DNA from: Plicaturopsis crispa FD-325 SS-3
Taxonomy: Eukaryota; Basidiomycota; Agaricomycetes; Amylocorticiales; Amylocorticiaceae
Reading direction: 5' to 3'
NCBI GenBank assembly: GCA_000827205.1
Contig: KN832557.1
Location: 690,493-754,492 of the forward strand
DNA: 64,000 nt
The position numbers and the translations under genes were made by a program. The notes beneath the pieces are model-generated. The model was not told the origin of the DNA and did no database searches. It saw only the letters and a program-made list of their open reading frames with translations. Below are positions 51,076 through 62,200 of this stretch, in pieces (position 1 is the first letter of the stretch; the number at the start of each line of letters is the position of its first letter).

Positions 51076-53174
51076 GTCTGCTAGCAGATCAGCGCCACCA
51101 CAAGCAAGATGCGAAAGATGGGCTCAACGCCAACGCCGCCAGAGCGTAGGCCTCTGCGATACTAATGCGGAAAGGGTACAATATGCAGATGAGCGGCCGT
51201 CGAGGTAAGACTCAAGGAAGGACGTACGTACTGAGCTCCGTGTATATGCCAGTGCCGCGTAAGAAACACGCGTTGAAACGACAGATGGCGACGAATCGCT
51301 CTGCCACGCCACACCAAGACCCGATATCTCACTGGCAGGCAAAACAAAGGGGATCGTTATACTCGCGCAATGGTTAGTGCGAAATGTCATGTTGAGCTTG
51401 ACAAGCAACGGTTGACTGTCAATTGACTGTTGCGTAGATATACTGAGAGAACATGACGAGTTGGGATAGATTGAGATCCAATGGGACTGCCGGCGGCTAC
51501 GATGAGTTCGCGGCATTTAGCGGCGTACCTCGAAGGGGGTGGGACTGGACGATCGTCACATATCAGACTCGAGGGGATGCCCGTGAAGAGTCGCGATGTG
51601 GCGTTCAGTGATACACTAGCGCAGAACAATTCATCGCCATGTGTACAAAGTATTTCGCCGCGTAGCGACGGGCATAGGTGTATGTGCCGGCCTCGACCGT
51701 GCGCCACCGCTGATGCGACCATGATTTATCTTGAGACCGAGGTCGTCCGAGGGCTTGTTACTTGGAAGTTGGATTTCCGGGGCATTCGTTTCTCCTGGGC
51801 GCGTATCGCGATATCGATATCGTCGAAGAGATTGTAGCACGGAAATTGGGGAAGCGGTACGGGTTGTCGAGGCGCACGAAGTTATAGTTTTGTATATTGC
51901 CCGTAAGGTTTGGCGACATGCGGCCTGTCGTCTGGAATTCTGGGAAGAGGAGCAGTGGGAGCTCAGAACCAGGCACTCCGGTAAGACGGTTCACTCACGG
52001 TGGGTACTCACGGTGAGTACAGAAGCTCAACGTGTCACAAGGAGCATTCAAGTAGAAGCGCACGTGTGAGGGACTCGCGAGTACGGGGTTACCAGTGGAG
52101 GTTAGATCTGATAGACATTGGTGCAACCGAGACATAAAACCGCGGAGACGACGCTTAGAAACACGACCTGGAGTAGAAATCCTTGTTTTCTATGGCAAGA
52201 CGCGACCCTCCTCGCGGACGCGTGCCGCGGTCGGACGGTGGGCCGTAATCGGCAACAAAGTCTAGGTAGCCGAAAACACGAGCAGGGACTTGAAACCGAT
52301 AGAGATCTCGCTGACAAGAGAACGCTGTAGCATATATGTCAGTCATTGTCAAGCTGGAAAAGTGCAATGAAGGGGAAACAAAGCCGACCATATGTGGAAC
52401 GGAAGTATATTTGACTGGTCGGTGCCGTCGGCCTGTCCAAATGCTGCCAAAATTGAGCCCATCAGGTCGAGTGATTACGCGCAAAATTAAAACGATGATA
52501 ACATATGGGCCATGTTATACGCCGCGGATTTTTGAGTACTTCTTCGGTGTCGAGGTCATGGTAGAGATGGCCATTGGGCAGAAGACGGGGGCAGATGCGG
52601 TCGTCGCCGAAAATGGTATCGAAATCTGATCACGTTGCGATTTTAGCCGGACTCACCGCCATTTCGTGGCCACGCCTCCTGCGCAATAACATATCGGTCT
52701 AACATATCGCGACGCATATAGTGGACACTCACTGACTGACATATGTCCAGATTTCTGTCAATGCCGGCATCTACTAGCGCAGAATGGTTTCCTGGGCCAA
52801 AACTAGATTCCGTTAGGGCTGCGGCCGAGCTTCGGGGACCCATATCCTGGTGAGCAGAGTCTGCGTCGTTTTCCGCGGACGAAGAGTTACACGACATTAT
52901 AAAGTCTCACCGCCCTGTTCCAATGACAGGTCCCCGAAATTTATCTTCTCCTGGCCAGATCTTTTCCAGCGTTATCGCCCTCTCCAAGTTCCCCCATAGC
53001 CACTGTACTCGTCGCCCTCCTCGTAGCTTGCCATAGCTTGCAACAGTATGCCCGCCGAGAGATCTCCGAAGTATGCCGTGGCTGAAGGTTTGTGTTAGTC
53101 CCCGTCCACTTGTAGTCAGAACCATCTGACGAGGCCCAACGATCTCTTAAACAGCTAGCCCTCCGCACGGCATC
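51076..53174. other. Unresolved, probably decayed coding DNA
   Basis: Several medium-length minus-strand frames occur. One near 51520 reads CRELIVAAGSPIGSQ, which resembles the 'kEvIlaAGsigsP' block of GMC flavin oxidoreductases, but other GMC motifs were not found. A frame at 52643-52897 contains HSALVDAGI, faintly like the MYND genes' ALVDAGI. Neither is strong enough for a gene call. The promoter of the HMG-box gene lies at the right end. Confidence 0.3.
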
Positions 53175-54582
53175 GTGTTCGCTCCGAATGTCACTCCCGT
53201 GACCTACGATGACCCGTCCTCGTCTCCATATGACGATGGCCAATCCCCCTCCGAGTCGCTCTTATTCCCCTCCGTCGATTTCTCAAAGTCGCGATCGACA
53301 CACACGAAGAAAAAGCCTGAGGATCACATCCCGCGTCCCCCCAATGCCTTCATCCTCTTCCGCTCGTCTTTCATCAAGGGCCATCATGTCTCTGCAGACG
53401 TCGAAACAAATCACAGCACGCTCTCGCAGATCATCGGTCTGACCTGGCACAACCTTCCCCCCGAAGAGCGCGCCGTATGGCAGGCCAAGGCCAGAGAGAG
53501 CCTTGCAGAGCACAAGCGCCGTTTCCCGAAGTACGCGTTCCGTCCCACACATCCCAAGAAGGGTGGGACGACATCGGGCTCGGAGAAACGTAGAGTGAGA
53601 GAAAAGGAGCCCAAGGATCTCAAGCGTTGCGCAAAGATTGCCGAGCTACTCGTGGAGGGGAAGAAAGGTGCCGAGCTTGATGCCGAGATGCAAGAGTTCG
53701 ATCGACACCACGTCCCCGAGTACGTGACGCGATTCGAGGCCCCCGTCACGGCGTGCACGTACTCCCGCTCATCGTCAGCGCCTGTGCCCGAGACCGATCT
53801 CAAGCGCGAATCGGAGGCCTTTATTCAACCAGCTCCGCGTCGCGCGCGCGCATTGAGCTCGCGTCCTAAACGACGTTCTACGCGCACTGCTTCGATCGCG
53901 CCGTCGGAGGAACCTGACGTTCGCCTATTCTCCAATGCCCACGAGACACAACCGGAGATCTCGTTAGATACTTGCTTCAAGTCAGAGCCTGCATTCGTAC
54001 GTCACCTTGTCACCTCGAGTTCTCATCATGAACTCATTTTGTCACCAGGATTTTAATCCCCTCTCTCTCTCCGAGACGACAGGACCGTCGCCGACGCTAT
54101 CCTCCCATCCATATGCGTCGATTCCCGACGAATACGACTGCTATCCCGATTTGAGTACGCCATACGAGCAGTCGTATGAGCACTGCTCACGCTATCAAGA
54201 CACTTTCTCTGGCTCGTCCCCCCTCTCCGTCGACACGTCTTACCCAAGCGATTGGGTTTCCGACTGCAGTTCATCCCCATTCCCAGCCACACCGACGTCG
54301 GCGCTGAATGATAGCCTCTTCAGCTTGGACGCCTACGATCTCTCGTCGTCTGCCGTGCAGGCTCCCAATCCAGATTCATACTATCCCTCTCCAGAATACC
54401 CAGCATCCGGGGATCTGTCATTCGGCGATCCCTATATGCATTCCATCGAGTTCCCCGCATATTTCCCTAGCGAGTTCGGATCGTCAAGTTGCTTCCCCTC
54501 GGAGCAGGCGTTTCCTGCTTTAGCGCCTCTCGACATGGGTCTTTCTGCGTACATGTCGTCTGCTCCGCAATACGCGATGTAA
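53175..54582 (+). CDS. HMG-box (MATA_HMG type) transcription factor
   Basis: Two exons (53175-53996, 54049-54582; 52 nt intron, phase 0) encode 451 residues. The HMG box spans about residues 51-120: HIPRPPNAFILFRSSFIKG, STLSQIIGLTWHNLPPEER, AVWQAKARESLAEHKRRFP. The RPPNAFILFR start is characteristic of fungal MATA_HMG proteins such as Pcc1, Prf1 and Rox1-like regulators, which bind DNA in the minor groove. Downstream are basic stretches (KGGTTSGSEKRRVREKEPKD, SSRPKRRSTRTAS) and a long Ser/Tyr/Pro/Asp-rich C-terminus that looks like an activation domain. It could be a developmental or mating regulator, but it is not next to homeodomain or pheromone-receptor genes, so I do not call it a mating-type gene. 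Confidence 0.88.
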
Positions 54583-54986
54583 ACCTGGGCCCACGCATTC
54601 TTCACTCGATCTTATCGTCTGCCACCTTCTCCTCATACCTTCTGGATCATTTATCATCTCTGCATCTACTCCCTTCCATGTCCAAAAGAGTTTCAGAGCA
54701 TTTCTCTATGTTATGGGCTGCCTTAACGGCGGCTTCAGTTCTCAGACAGACGTGCACGGATCATACTGTAGCCGTGTACTGCCATACCCCGTGTTGTGTA
54801 TATTTACATACTAATATCCATGTATCTATGCTTCACCCTCTCTTTATTCCATGAGTACTTGCAGCACTCCTTGCGTCCTTGACGGAAAATCGACGTTGGA
54901 GATTCGCGATGATCAGGAAACTGTGAATAGCTCGTTCTCCTACTTGGTCCTAAGTACATTGATGTCCCCGCAAGACTTGTGTCGCC
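54583..54986. other. Intergenic spacer between convergent genes
   Basis: About 400 bp between the 3' ends of the HMG-box gene and the aldo/keto reductase. AT-rich, with no gene. Confidence 0.5.
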
Positions 54987-56485
54987 TTAGACCAACTCTG
55001 GTGTATCACCAAATAGGGTCTCCGCTAGCCCAGGAGGATACCGCGCATATGCCTGCGAAACCTTGTCCGCATCCTCCGCAATTCGTCTCACCTCCTCAAT
55101 ATCTTGAGCCGTTAGCTTAAGTTGTGCGGCGCCCAGGTTCTCGTCAAGGTACTGATGCACATATCAGTAGGCATACAATGGAAGAATGAATCTGAACGCT
55201 ACCTTGATTTTGCGGGTCCCGGGGATGGGAATGACGTCTGGACCTTGGGCGAGCAGCCACGCAAGCGCGACTTGCCCCGCAGTGGCCCCGTGCTTCGCGC
55301 CGATGTTCTTCAATCCGTCGGCAAGCTCGAGAATGCTGTGGAAGTTCTCCTTCGAGTATCTGCGAATCCGTGAGTTATTCAGAATGAGAGACGCAACCAG
55401 CTATACGGTTGATGTACCTAGGTACGCGACGTCTGAAATCGCCTTCTTCAAAATCATCTGGAGATTTCTGTATATTGCAACAAGCATCAGAGCGCATTGA
55501 GCATAAGCGCGTTAATGTGCAAGACCACGTACGTATTGTCCTGTAAGGAGCCCGCGTCCGAGAGGTGAATACGCGACGACCGTGACACCGAGCTCGCGCG
55601 CCGTCTTCAACAACGCAAATTTCTCGTCTTCGATGTCGAGCGTGAATGGCGAATACTCGACCTGGATGGCAGATATCGGATGTACAGCGTGTGCGCGACG
55701 AAGAGTTTTAGAAGAACACTCGGAAAGGCCGAGATATTTCACTTTGCCAGCTCTGTAGAGTTGCACAATCAACATCAGGTCCAGGAATAGGGCATATAAG
55801 TAACCGTAGAAAGCGCACTTGACAAGCTCGGCCATAGCTCCTACAGTTTTCTGAACAGCACAAGCGTTATATAACACAAGCCCACGATTATACAAGTCTG
55901 CGGCATACCTCGATGGGAACAGTCGAGTCCGCCCTACGCGTGATGTAAATATGATCAGCTCGACCCATTGCGCAAGAAGGGGCGTATCTACCTATGCAGG
56001 TAATACAGGTCCACAAAGTCTACGCCAAGTCGCGAAAGCGACTTTGCGATCGCCTTGTGGACATATTCGGGGTCTCCGTTGACGAGTCTAGTCGGAGAAC
56101 TGCGCAATCCAAATTTCGTAGCCAAGAAGATATCTGATCGCTTTCCGCTGCGTTTAAACCTGCAGAGTGGGAGATCAATATTCGAATGGCCAATGCGCAA
56201 AATGCTTGAGGGTGAGACCTGCCATTTGCCAATGAGATCCTCGGAATCAGCATAGGCGTCGGCGGTGTCCCAGAAGGTGCATCCTTTAGCGTACACCGCG
56301 TCGAGAAACTGTTGGGTTGGGGATACTAGTGAGAAGTCGTGCTAAAGCGGCTGATATGCCAGAGTACACACCTCGAGGCGTTGCTCATCGGGCTCGACAG
56401 ACCCATAATTCGCCGCGATTCCCATCGCACCGTACCCGATGGCAGAAACATCGGCACTGCCAATCTTGCGCGTTGGAAGGGACAT
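54987..56485 (-). CDS. Aldo/keto reductase (AKR13/YakC-like)
   Basis: Nine exons (56372-56485, 56223-56308, 55992-56159, 55909-55933, 55819-55850, 55533-55752, 55418-55467, 55203-55359, 54987-55151) encode 338 residues, the normal length. The TIM-barrel catalytic set is visible: [17 protein letters not shown] (Asp and Tyr), FLATKFGL (Lys) and YYLHR (His). NADPH-binding pieces include [14 protein letters not shown] and [20 protein letters not shown]. The protein should reduce aldehydes or ketones in the cytosol with NADPH; the substrate is unknown. Intron 2 (56160-56222) begins GCAGGT. Only this GC donor joins GKW to FKRSGKR in frame, so it is a probable GC-AG intron. The ATG at 56485 ([10 protein letters not shown]) fits homologues; an upstream in-frame ATG would add 17 residues. 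Confidence 0.9.
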
Positions 56486-57326
56486 GATGGCCTTGGAAAT
56501 CAGTTTTGATACAGGTGTGGTCTTCAAGAGGGGCATGCAGTAACCGTCTGCTTTATCGACGGTATTCCAGTCGGACGATGGTTTTATACTTCACTTGACT
56601 GTGATCAGTCAACCCGAGTCGGACACTCGTATAAGGCTATAGCATGACGCCGATCTTCATTGCAGTCATCGAGTCTCCATATGACTGTTGACCCACCCGT
56701 TTCCGTGGCTGGAGTACGCTGTTCGGGTTGACCCACATCGTATTCTCGTTTGTAAGTAGAGTTCCCTTCAGTTTCTTTCCGAATGGTTTGTCATCTTTAA
56801 GCCATCTCGGAGCGCTGGTAGTGCTTGAGAGCACCTGGAAACACGGTCTCCAACCAAGTCACAATTAGTTGACGCAATTAGTCTGGCGCTCAATAAGCTG
56901 ACCGTTGATTTTACTCCCGTCTACGACGGATATATATCTGAGCATAGATAGGACGAATGGGGGAACGACTATAGAGCTCTATCGAGGGATTCCTGGATTA
57001 CGACCTGGATTACGAGTATACCCATGTTAAATTGGTTCATGGAATTGTAGCCTGAGTGTCTTCCAGACATTGCGGCCTCGTTCGAAGTGCCTCTCGTAGC
57101 TCGAGCAACCCTTTGGAAATGACAAGTGTCAAGACAGTCGGTCACTCTGCCACTCGGATGGCTCAACAGAGATCCTCGATTGCGACCAAATACCATTGTC
57201 GACGGCGGAATTATGTTTGGGGTACGGTGAGCGCGTCTCCGTTTCGCTGACTTGCGCGGAGCTTGCTCAGCTGCCGCCGAGACTGGGATCGTCAATGTGA
57301 GAACTCTGACCTGAAGTGTTTCGGAC
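56486..57326. other. Intergenic spacer
   Basis: 840 bp between the reductase promoter and the 3' end of the second large F-box gene. No gene recognised. Confidence 0.5.
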
Positions 57327-59084
57327 TTACTTGAAGTTCAAGACAAAGGGCTTGTCATTGACGAGTAGAGTGACCCACAGCCCCTCATCGGCGAGCTCCT
57401 TGAGAACCTTCATTGTATCCATCGACGGCGTATAGTCCAGTCGCAAATTGATGCGCTCGAGAGACACTAGGCGTGCATCCCAATTGGGAAACTGGGAGGT
57501 TGAGGTGCGTGTTTTCCATCGAGAGCGAAGCATGCATACCACCTGCGCTTCCCAGTCTGCATCGCTACAGTATGGCGATTCGTGCTGGGGGCAAGAGACT
57601 GTAAGCACTCGTAAGTTTGGTAGCATTTTTAGGCTATCATCGGTGCCCGAAACATCGCCTTCGCCAGAGAACGGCAACTCTTGGAGCTCATGCCAGTGAC
57701 CGTCGGGAGGCGAGTCCCGAGAGGCAGCCTGAAGATCGATAGGTCCATGTCGCGTGAGCGCTAAAATAACGTCACTGTAGAGTCTCTGGGTTGTATGACC
57801 CGAAGCGTCGAGTTCTTCCAGACCTGGCGTGTGCTGTAGGAGTTTCGGGACGTCCCCAAAGCGCCATTGCCAACGATTGTCGGCGATGGGTATTGACCAT
57901 GCTGTTGGAGATAAAGAGAGTTTTCTCAGCCTACATTTCGACCGTCGGAGAAAGGACATGATGGAATGTGATGTATAGGTGAGTGTGTTGACGACTGTGA
58001 GATCCTCCAGATTCGGTAGAGTGCAGTGCGAGAATATGTCGAAGCCGATGCCTAGCACGACGTTGAGAACCTCGAGCGCAGGGTGGTATACTGGAGAATT
58101 GTCGGAGGGTGGATCACCACCAGATACGCTGCCTTTGCCAACGGCACAGTCTCGTAAATTTGGGCAGTTTTTTAGAATAAAGATGAAATTCGGGAGGTTG
58201 CACTGAAATACGCGAACTTGCGTTAACTGATCCCATGGGAGGGACTTGGAAAGGACCGGGACCATGAAACGATGGCAAACAATTGAAACGCGGCGAAGTT
58301 GTGGACAACAGGCGAGAAACTCTGTCAGGCCGGATATACGGGATTCGTCGACGGGAAATGTGATGATGATTTCAGCCGTGTGTACGGCGGAATTGCCCCC
58401 GCGAAACACATCGAATGCGCGAAAATGCTGGACGGGACCCCTGTACTGGATGATAGCCAGACGGCGTAACTCGGTGGATAATACGCCCATGACCTGGCGC
58501 AGTCGACTTTCTACCTCGGCATTGTCGTATCCATCGCGATCGCGGTTGGTGTTGAGGTGGATGTGCAGAGGGTATTGTCCAGAACGAGCGAGCCATGCCT
58601 CAAGAAGTGAGACACATGTGGCGCAGTTGAGATACACGCATATGGAGGACCAGAGCCGTGGTACTGAAAGAGAAACCTGACGCCAATGGGTGCAAACCTG
58701 GCATAATAGGACAGGTATATGATTTGCGGGAGGTGACAATGCAGGTGGAAGTAAATGGACGAATATTTCAGCGAGAATCTCGGGGGGACAGCGACGAATC
58801 GGGGCGAGAAGGGCCTTATGTTCTGCCAGCGACCGAGATACTCGCTGTCGTATTTCGACGAGGCGCTCCTGCCGTTGGCGCAAGTCCATCATTTGTGCAT
58901 CCAACTCTTGGATTTCGCCGTCGAGCAGTACCACTTCGTCTTGTGTAGCGTGGACAGTTGCGTGAATAGAGCCGACCTCCGTGGCAGACAGTCCAGTATT
59001 ACTCCGGAGGTAGTCGCGAACGGGAATTGCCATCTCGGAAGCGGTCCTGCTCGCGGGAAACCCAGACGAGAGCGATGTTGTCAT
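57327..59084 (-). CDS. F-box-like protein, 585 aa
   Basis: A single-exon gene of 585 residues, paralogous to 47860-49596. The N-terminus (IPVRDYLRSNTGLSATEV) is followed by a heptad-like coiled coil (about 48-88: LLDGEIQELDAQMMDLRQ, RLVEIRQRVSRSL). The F-box is at about 95-150 (APIRRCPPEILAEIFVHL, LLCQVCTHWRQVSLSVP, RLWSSICVYL), and then comes an LRR-like tail (LRRVSIVCHRF, QVRVFQCNLP, LPNLEDLTVVNTL, LEELDASGHTTQ, LPNLRVLTVSCPQ). It ends WVTLLVNDKPFVLNFK. Presumed SCF adaptor. Compared with the paralogue the coiled coil is longer and clearer. A TTTAG directly before the ATG may be the acceptor of an intron in the 5' untranslated region. Confidence 0.88.
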   Translation of the reverse strand: MTTSLSSGFPASRTASEMAIPVRDYLRSNTGLSATEVGSIHATVHATQDEVVLLDGEIQELDAQMMDLRQRQERLVEIRQRVSRSLAEHKALLAPIRRCPPEILAEIFVHLLPPALSPPANHIPVLLCQVCTHWRQVSLSVPRLWSSICVYLNCATCVSLLEAWLARSGQYPLHIHLNTNRDRDGYDNAEVESRLRQVMGVLSTELRRLAIIQYRGPVQHFRAFDVFRGGNSAVHTAEIIITFPVDESRISGLTEFLACCPQLRRVSIVCHRFMVPVLSKSLPWDQLTQVRVFQCNLPNFIFILKNCPNLRDCAVGKGSVSGGDPPSDNSPVYHPALEVLNVVLGIGFDIFSHCTLPNLEDLTVVNTLTYTSHSIMSFLRRSKCRLRKLSLSPTAWSIPIADNRWQWRFGDVPKLLQHTPGLEELDASGHTTQRLYSDVILALTRHGPIDLQAASRDSPPDGHWHELQELPFSGEGDVSGTDDSLKMLPNLRVLTVSCPQHESPYCSDADWEAQVVCMLRSRWKTRTSTSQFPNWDARLVSLERINLRLDYTPSMDTMKVLKELADEGLWVTLLVNDKPFVLNFK

Positions 59085-59496
59085 CTAAAGTATTGCCAGC
59101 AGAAAATTAGCGCATGGATAAAGTATGCTGTCAAGCAATGAACCTTTCTTTGAGGCCCTGTGATTGTGATTGGACACGACGGTTATCAAGTCGTGTTACA
59201 GGTATCCGTATGTCCCTGCAGTCCGGTGGCCACCCGGGTGACGCGGATAGGCGCGGGTACCTTTCCCACGCCACCCAATTTGGCGCTCGGTGCCCCCCTA
59301 ATACACGCGCTGGTTACTTTGTACCGTAGCGTGAATACACTCGTTTCAAAGTTCACCTTTCGAACAAACCGGACAAAAAGCACGAAAACGACGTCTAGCG
59401 ACGCTTCGGGATGCCGCCCTCTGAGACGAACCGCTGGCCGGACTCCTATCCGCCTCCTTGCTCACCGCTCCCATCCTCCTTAGCCACACCCCCGAC
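59085..59496. other. Divergent promoter region
   Basis: About 410 bp between two divergent start codons (F-box gene left, unknown gene right). No gene; presumably holds both promoters. Confidence 0.5.
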
Positions 59497-60609
59497 ATGG
59501 ATTCGACGGAAGGATTGCCCGAACGCCCGTATACGGAGGCGGACCTGTGAGTATTTGTCTGCTTGCATGCAGAACACTGTACTCACTTCCCGGGCCGACT
59601 TATTCAGGGAGGGGAAGCGCAGGGTCGACCTCATTGCCCTCGTTTATCGGCAGCGCGACAAGTGGATCTACATCGACAAGCGCCACCAGCCGATGCGCTC
59701 AAAGCGCGATCTCTTGAAGAGAGAACTGCTTGACCCCGACAGAGGATTCACTACCTGGCGCCCCGAGGATCAGCGCGATAACAGTAAAAAAGGCAGTTCA
59801 TTGGCTACGGGGAACGCCGTTGCAGACGGTGGATTGAATCCACGAGGTAAGCTCTGCAACAAATATATTACACCCCGCACCTGACCGTTGGGTACGCAGA
59901 CAGTTCTCCTGCAACGGTCTCTGTGGAGACAGTACCAAATGAAGTGCCACGGATGGTCCCAAGCACTGGCCCACAGCTTGGGACCAGCAGTACCACCATA
60001 CTCGCAACCAGCGCAGGACAGGAGGTAAGTACGGTACACTCATGCCCCTCTAGCAATAATATTCATACCTCCGACAGGAAACGGACTCTGTTCGTACGTC
60101 AGTAAGTCCCCGCAAGGCGCCAAGCACGTCCGTCCCTAGCCGTGTCTCCGATACCACAAAGACGGTGATCGAGGAGCTCGTGCGTACCGTAGCGGACGAT
60201 CCTGGCTTCATTGAGTTCAGAAGCCGCCGGGGCGTACGCAGCTTCACGGATACAGTGAAGATGTGGCGCTTTGCCGTTCAATTTGTCCACCGTTTTTCCG
60301 GTCGGTACTTGCCTGTCCCGGTGAGTCAATCACTTATCTGCATCTACTGCATAAATTGAAATACGTTATCATGCGCAGGGCATGGGCAACGTGAAGATGA
60401 ACAAAAACATCGTATACGGAGCTTTAGGTGTTGGTCGCACATGGATGTCGGACGCTAACAAAGCTATGCGCATCATCGATGTGTACAGTGGGCACTCTGC
60501 GCATGGGGTGGCCTTCAAGGCTATGCTTGAACGTGTCGACAACGAGGCCAGGGGTGCCGGGCATTTGCTTAGGGATCTTGAAGAGTGGGCGCAGTCGCAC
60601 GATCTCTGA
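59497..60609 (+). CDS. Uncharacterised protein, 295 aa
   Basis: Five phase-consistent GT-AG exons (59497-59546, 59608-59846, 59900-60024, 60078-60320, 60379-60609) encode 295 residues starting MDSTEGLPERPYTEADLEGK. I do not recognise a family. The N-terminal third is basic and charged (DKWIYIDKRHQPMRSKRDLL). The middle is Ser/Thr/Pro-rich and probably disordered. The C-terminal ~130 residues look folded and helical (VIEELVRTVADDPGFIEF, VKMWRFAVQFVHRFSGRY, MSDANKAMRIIDVYSG, LERVDNEARGAGHLLRDLEE). The gene is followed by the exon-intron-like repeat array and faces the Crypton gene, so a link to mobile DNA is possible but unproven. Confidence 0.65.
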
Positions 60610-60949
60610 ATGATAATAGTTACTAATTCTATTGTGTCTGTTTACTGTACGAGTTAATTATCTGTTGTTCAATTACTTGTGTCTCCAAGCTTGAACATGA
60701 AGCTCAAGTGCTCGTTGTGAACATCGTGAACGCATCGAATTTGACGCCCGTGCAAATGCCGCATAAGGTGCGATCCAACAGCAAGTCAAATTTTCACTCG
60801 CGTTCATTGGTCTTGTTCCAGTACCTCGTACTGCCCGATATCACCTTCGCTGATGCTACGCTGGTTCGAGCCCGGACCGCGGGTGTTAGTGCTGGCCATG
60901 ATATATTGCGGCGGCAATGAGAGTGCAGCGGCATTGCTAAGACTGCCGT
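60610..60949. other. Spacer before the repeat array
   Basis: 340 bp; one open frame of 70 codons (60708-60920) without recognisable features. Nothing else supported. Confidence 0.4.
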
Positions 60950-62200
60950 CGTGGAGAGCCTTGTATCTCAGCGAGGAATTGAGCTGGGTAAGTGATTCTT
61001 TCTCTTGTCCGCTACGAAGACACTGATGGCGTGTTCCATAGCTGGTGGACCATTCAATCAGTGTCCCCGACGAACTACAGCCGCACTCGAAAGTGCCTTG
61101 TATCTCAGCGGGGAATCATGCTGGGTACGTGATCCTTTTTCCTATCCTTTTTGACGACAGTGACGGTGCTTTGAACAGCTGGCTGGCCATTCAATCAGCA
61201 CCCCCGATCAGCTACAACTGTGCGCATGCAGCATCACGGCACTGAGAACACCGCCGCAAAGTGCCAAGGCTTGTATCTCAGCAAGGAAGTATCCTGTGTA
61301 CGCAATTCTTTTTCCTCTTCATTCCGACGTGACTGACGGCGTGTTTAACAGCTGGCTGACTATTTAATCACCACCCCCGATGAGCCACAGTGGTGCGCGT
61401 TATGTGTGCGCGCCATGGTGTTATGTCTCGGAGAGCGCCGCGCAAAGTTGCTCTGTATCTCAGCGAGGAAGTATCCTGGGTAAGCAATTCTTTTTCCTAT
61501 CCTTTCCGACATTACTGACAGTGTGTTTCACAGCTGGCTGACCATTTAATCACCACCCCCGATGAGCTATAGCCGTGCGCGTTATATCGCTGATCGGAGC
61601 GCTTGTATCTCAGCTAGAAATTATGCTGGACAAGTAATTATTTCTCCCGTCCTTTCTGCCGATACTGATAGTGTATTGCATGGCTCGTTGGGCATTCAAT
61701 CAGCAATTCCGATAAATCACAGCCATGCGCGTTATGTCATTGAGAGCACCGCCGCGCAAGTGCCTTATATCTTAGCGAGGAATTATACCGGGTAAGCAAT
61801 TCTTTTTCCCACTGTTTTCAACGAGACTGACGGTGTGTTGCACGACTGGCTGACCATTCAATCACCGACCCCAATGAGCTACAGCGGTGCACATTATGTG
61901 CGCGCGTTACGTCTCGGAGAGCGCTGCGCAAATTGTCCTATATCTCAGCAACAATAGCCCGGGTAAGCTATTCTTTTTTCTATCCTTTTCGACGTTACTG
62001 ACGGCGCATTGCACAGCTGGCTGACCATTCAATCACCACCCCCGATGAATGACAGCCATGCATGATATATCACCAACAGTCCTGCCATCAAGTGCGTTGT
62101 ATCTCAGTCATCAGTTATGCTGGGTAAGTAACTCTTTTTCCCCTGGTTTTCGACATCACTGACAGTGTGTTGCACAGCTTGCGGACTATTCAATCAGCTC
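60950..62200. repeat. Eight-unit tandem array of exon-intron-like units
   Basis: The core TTGTATCTCAGC (or a close variant) recurs at about 60961, 61099, 61271, 61454, 61602, 61764, 61937 and 62099, a spacing of about 138-183 bp. After each core a donor-like GGGTAAGT, GGGTAAGC or GGGTACGT follows within 20-30 bp. Next come a T-rich stretch, ACTGACGG or similar, and an acceptor-like CACAG or AACAG leading to CTGGCTGACCATTCAATCA. Donors lie at about 60988, 61125, 61298, 61480, 61634, 61792, 61963 and 62124. Acceptor-like ends are at 61041, 61178, 61351, 61533, 62016 and 62177; units five and six have degenerate ones. The 'exon' lengths vary (83, 119, 128...) and no reading frame stays open throughout. 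Confidence 0.85.

Noticed and set aside
51387-51722. GMC oxidoreductase gene
   Set aside because: Only a single AAGS-type block is suggestive; the N-terminal FAD-binding GxGxxG and the C-terminal His-His/Asn signature were not found.
53175-54582. Mating-type gene call for the HMG-box protein
   Set aside because: Agaricomycete mating loci use homeodomain and pheromone/receptor genes, none of which is here.
60830-60900. Possible tRNA T-loop (GGTTCGAGCCC)
   Set aside because: No matching acceptor, D or anticodon arms could be found around it.
61042-61480. A multi-exon protein-coding gene built from the repeat units
   Set aside because: Unit 'exon' lengths are not multiples of three, acceptors of two units are degraded, and stops appear in the best frame.
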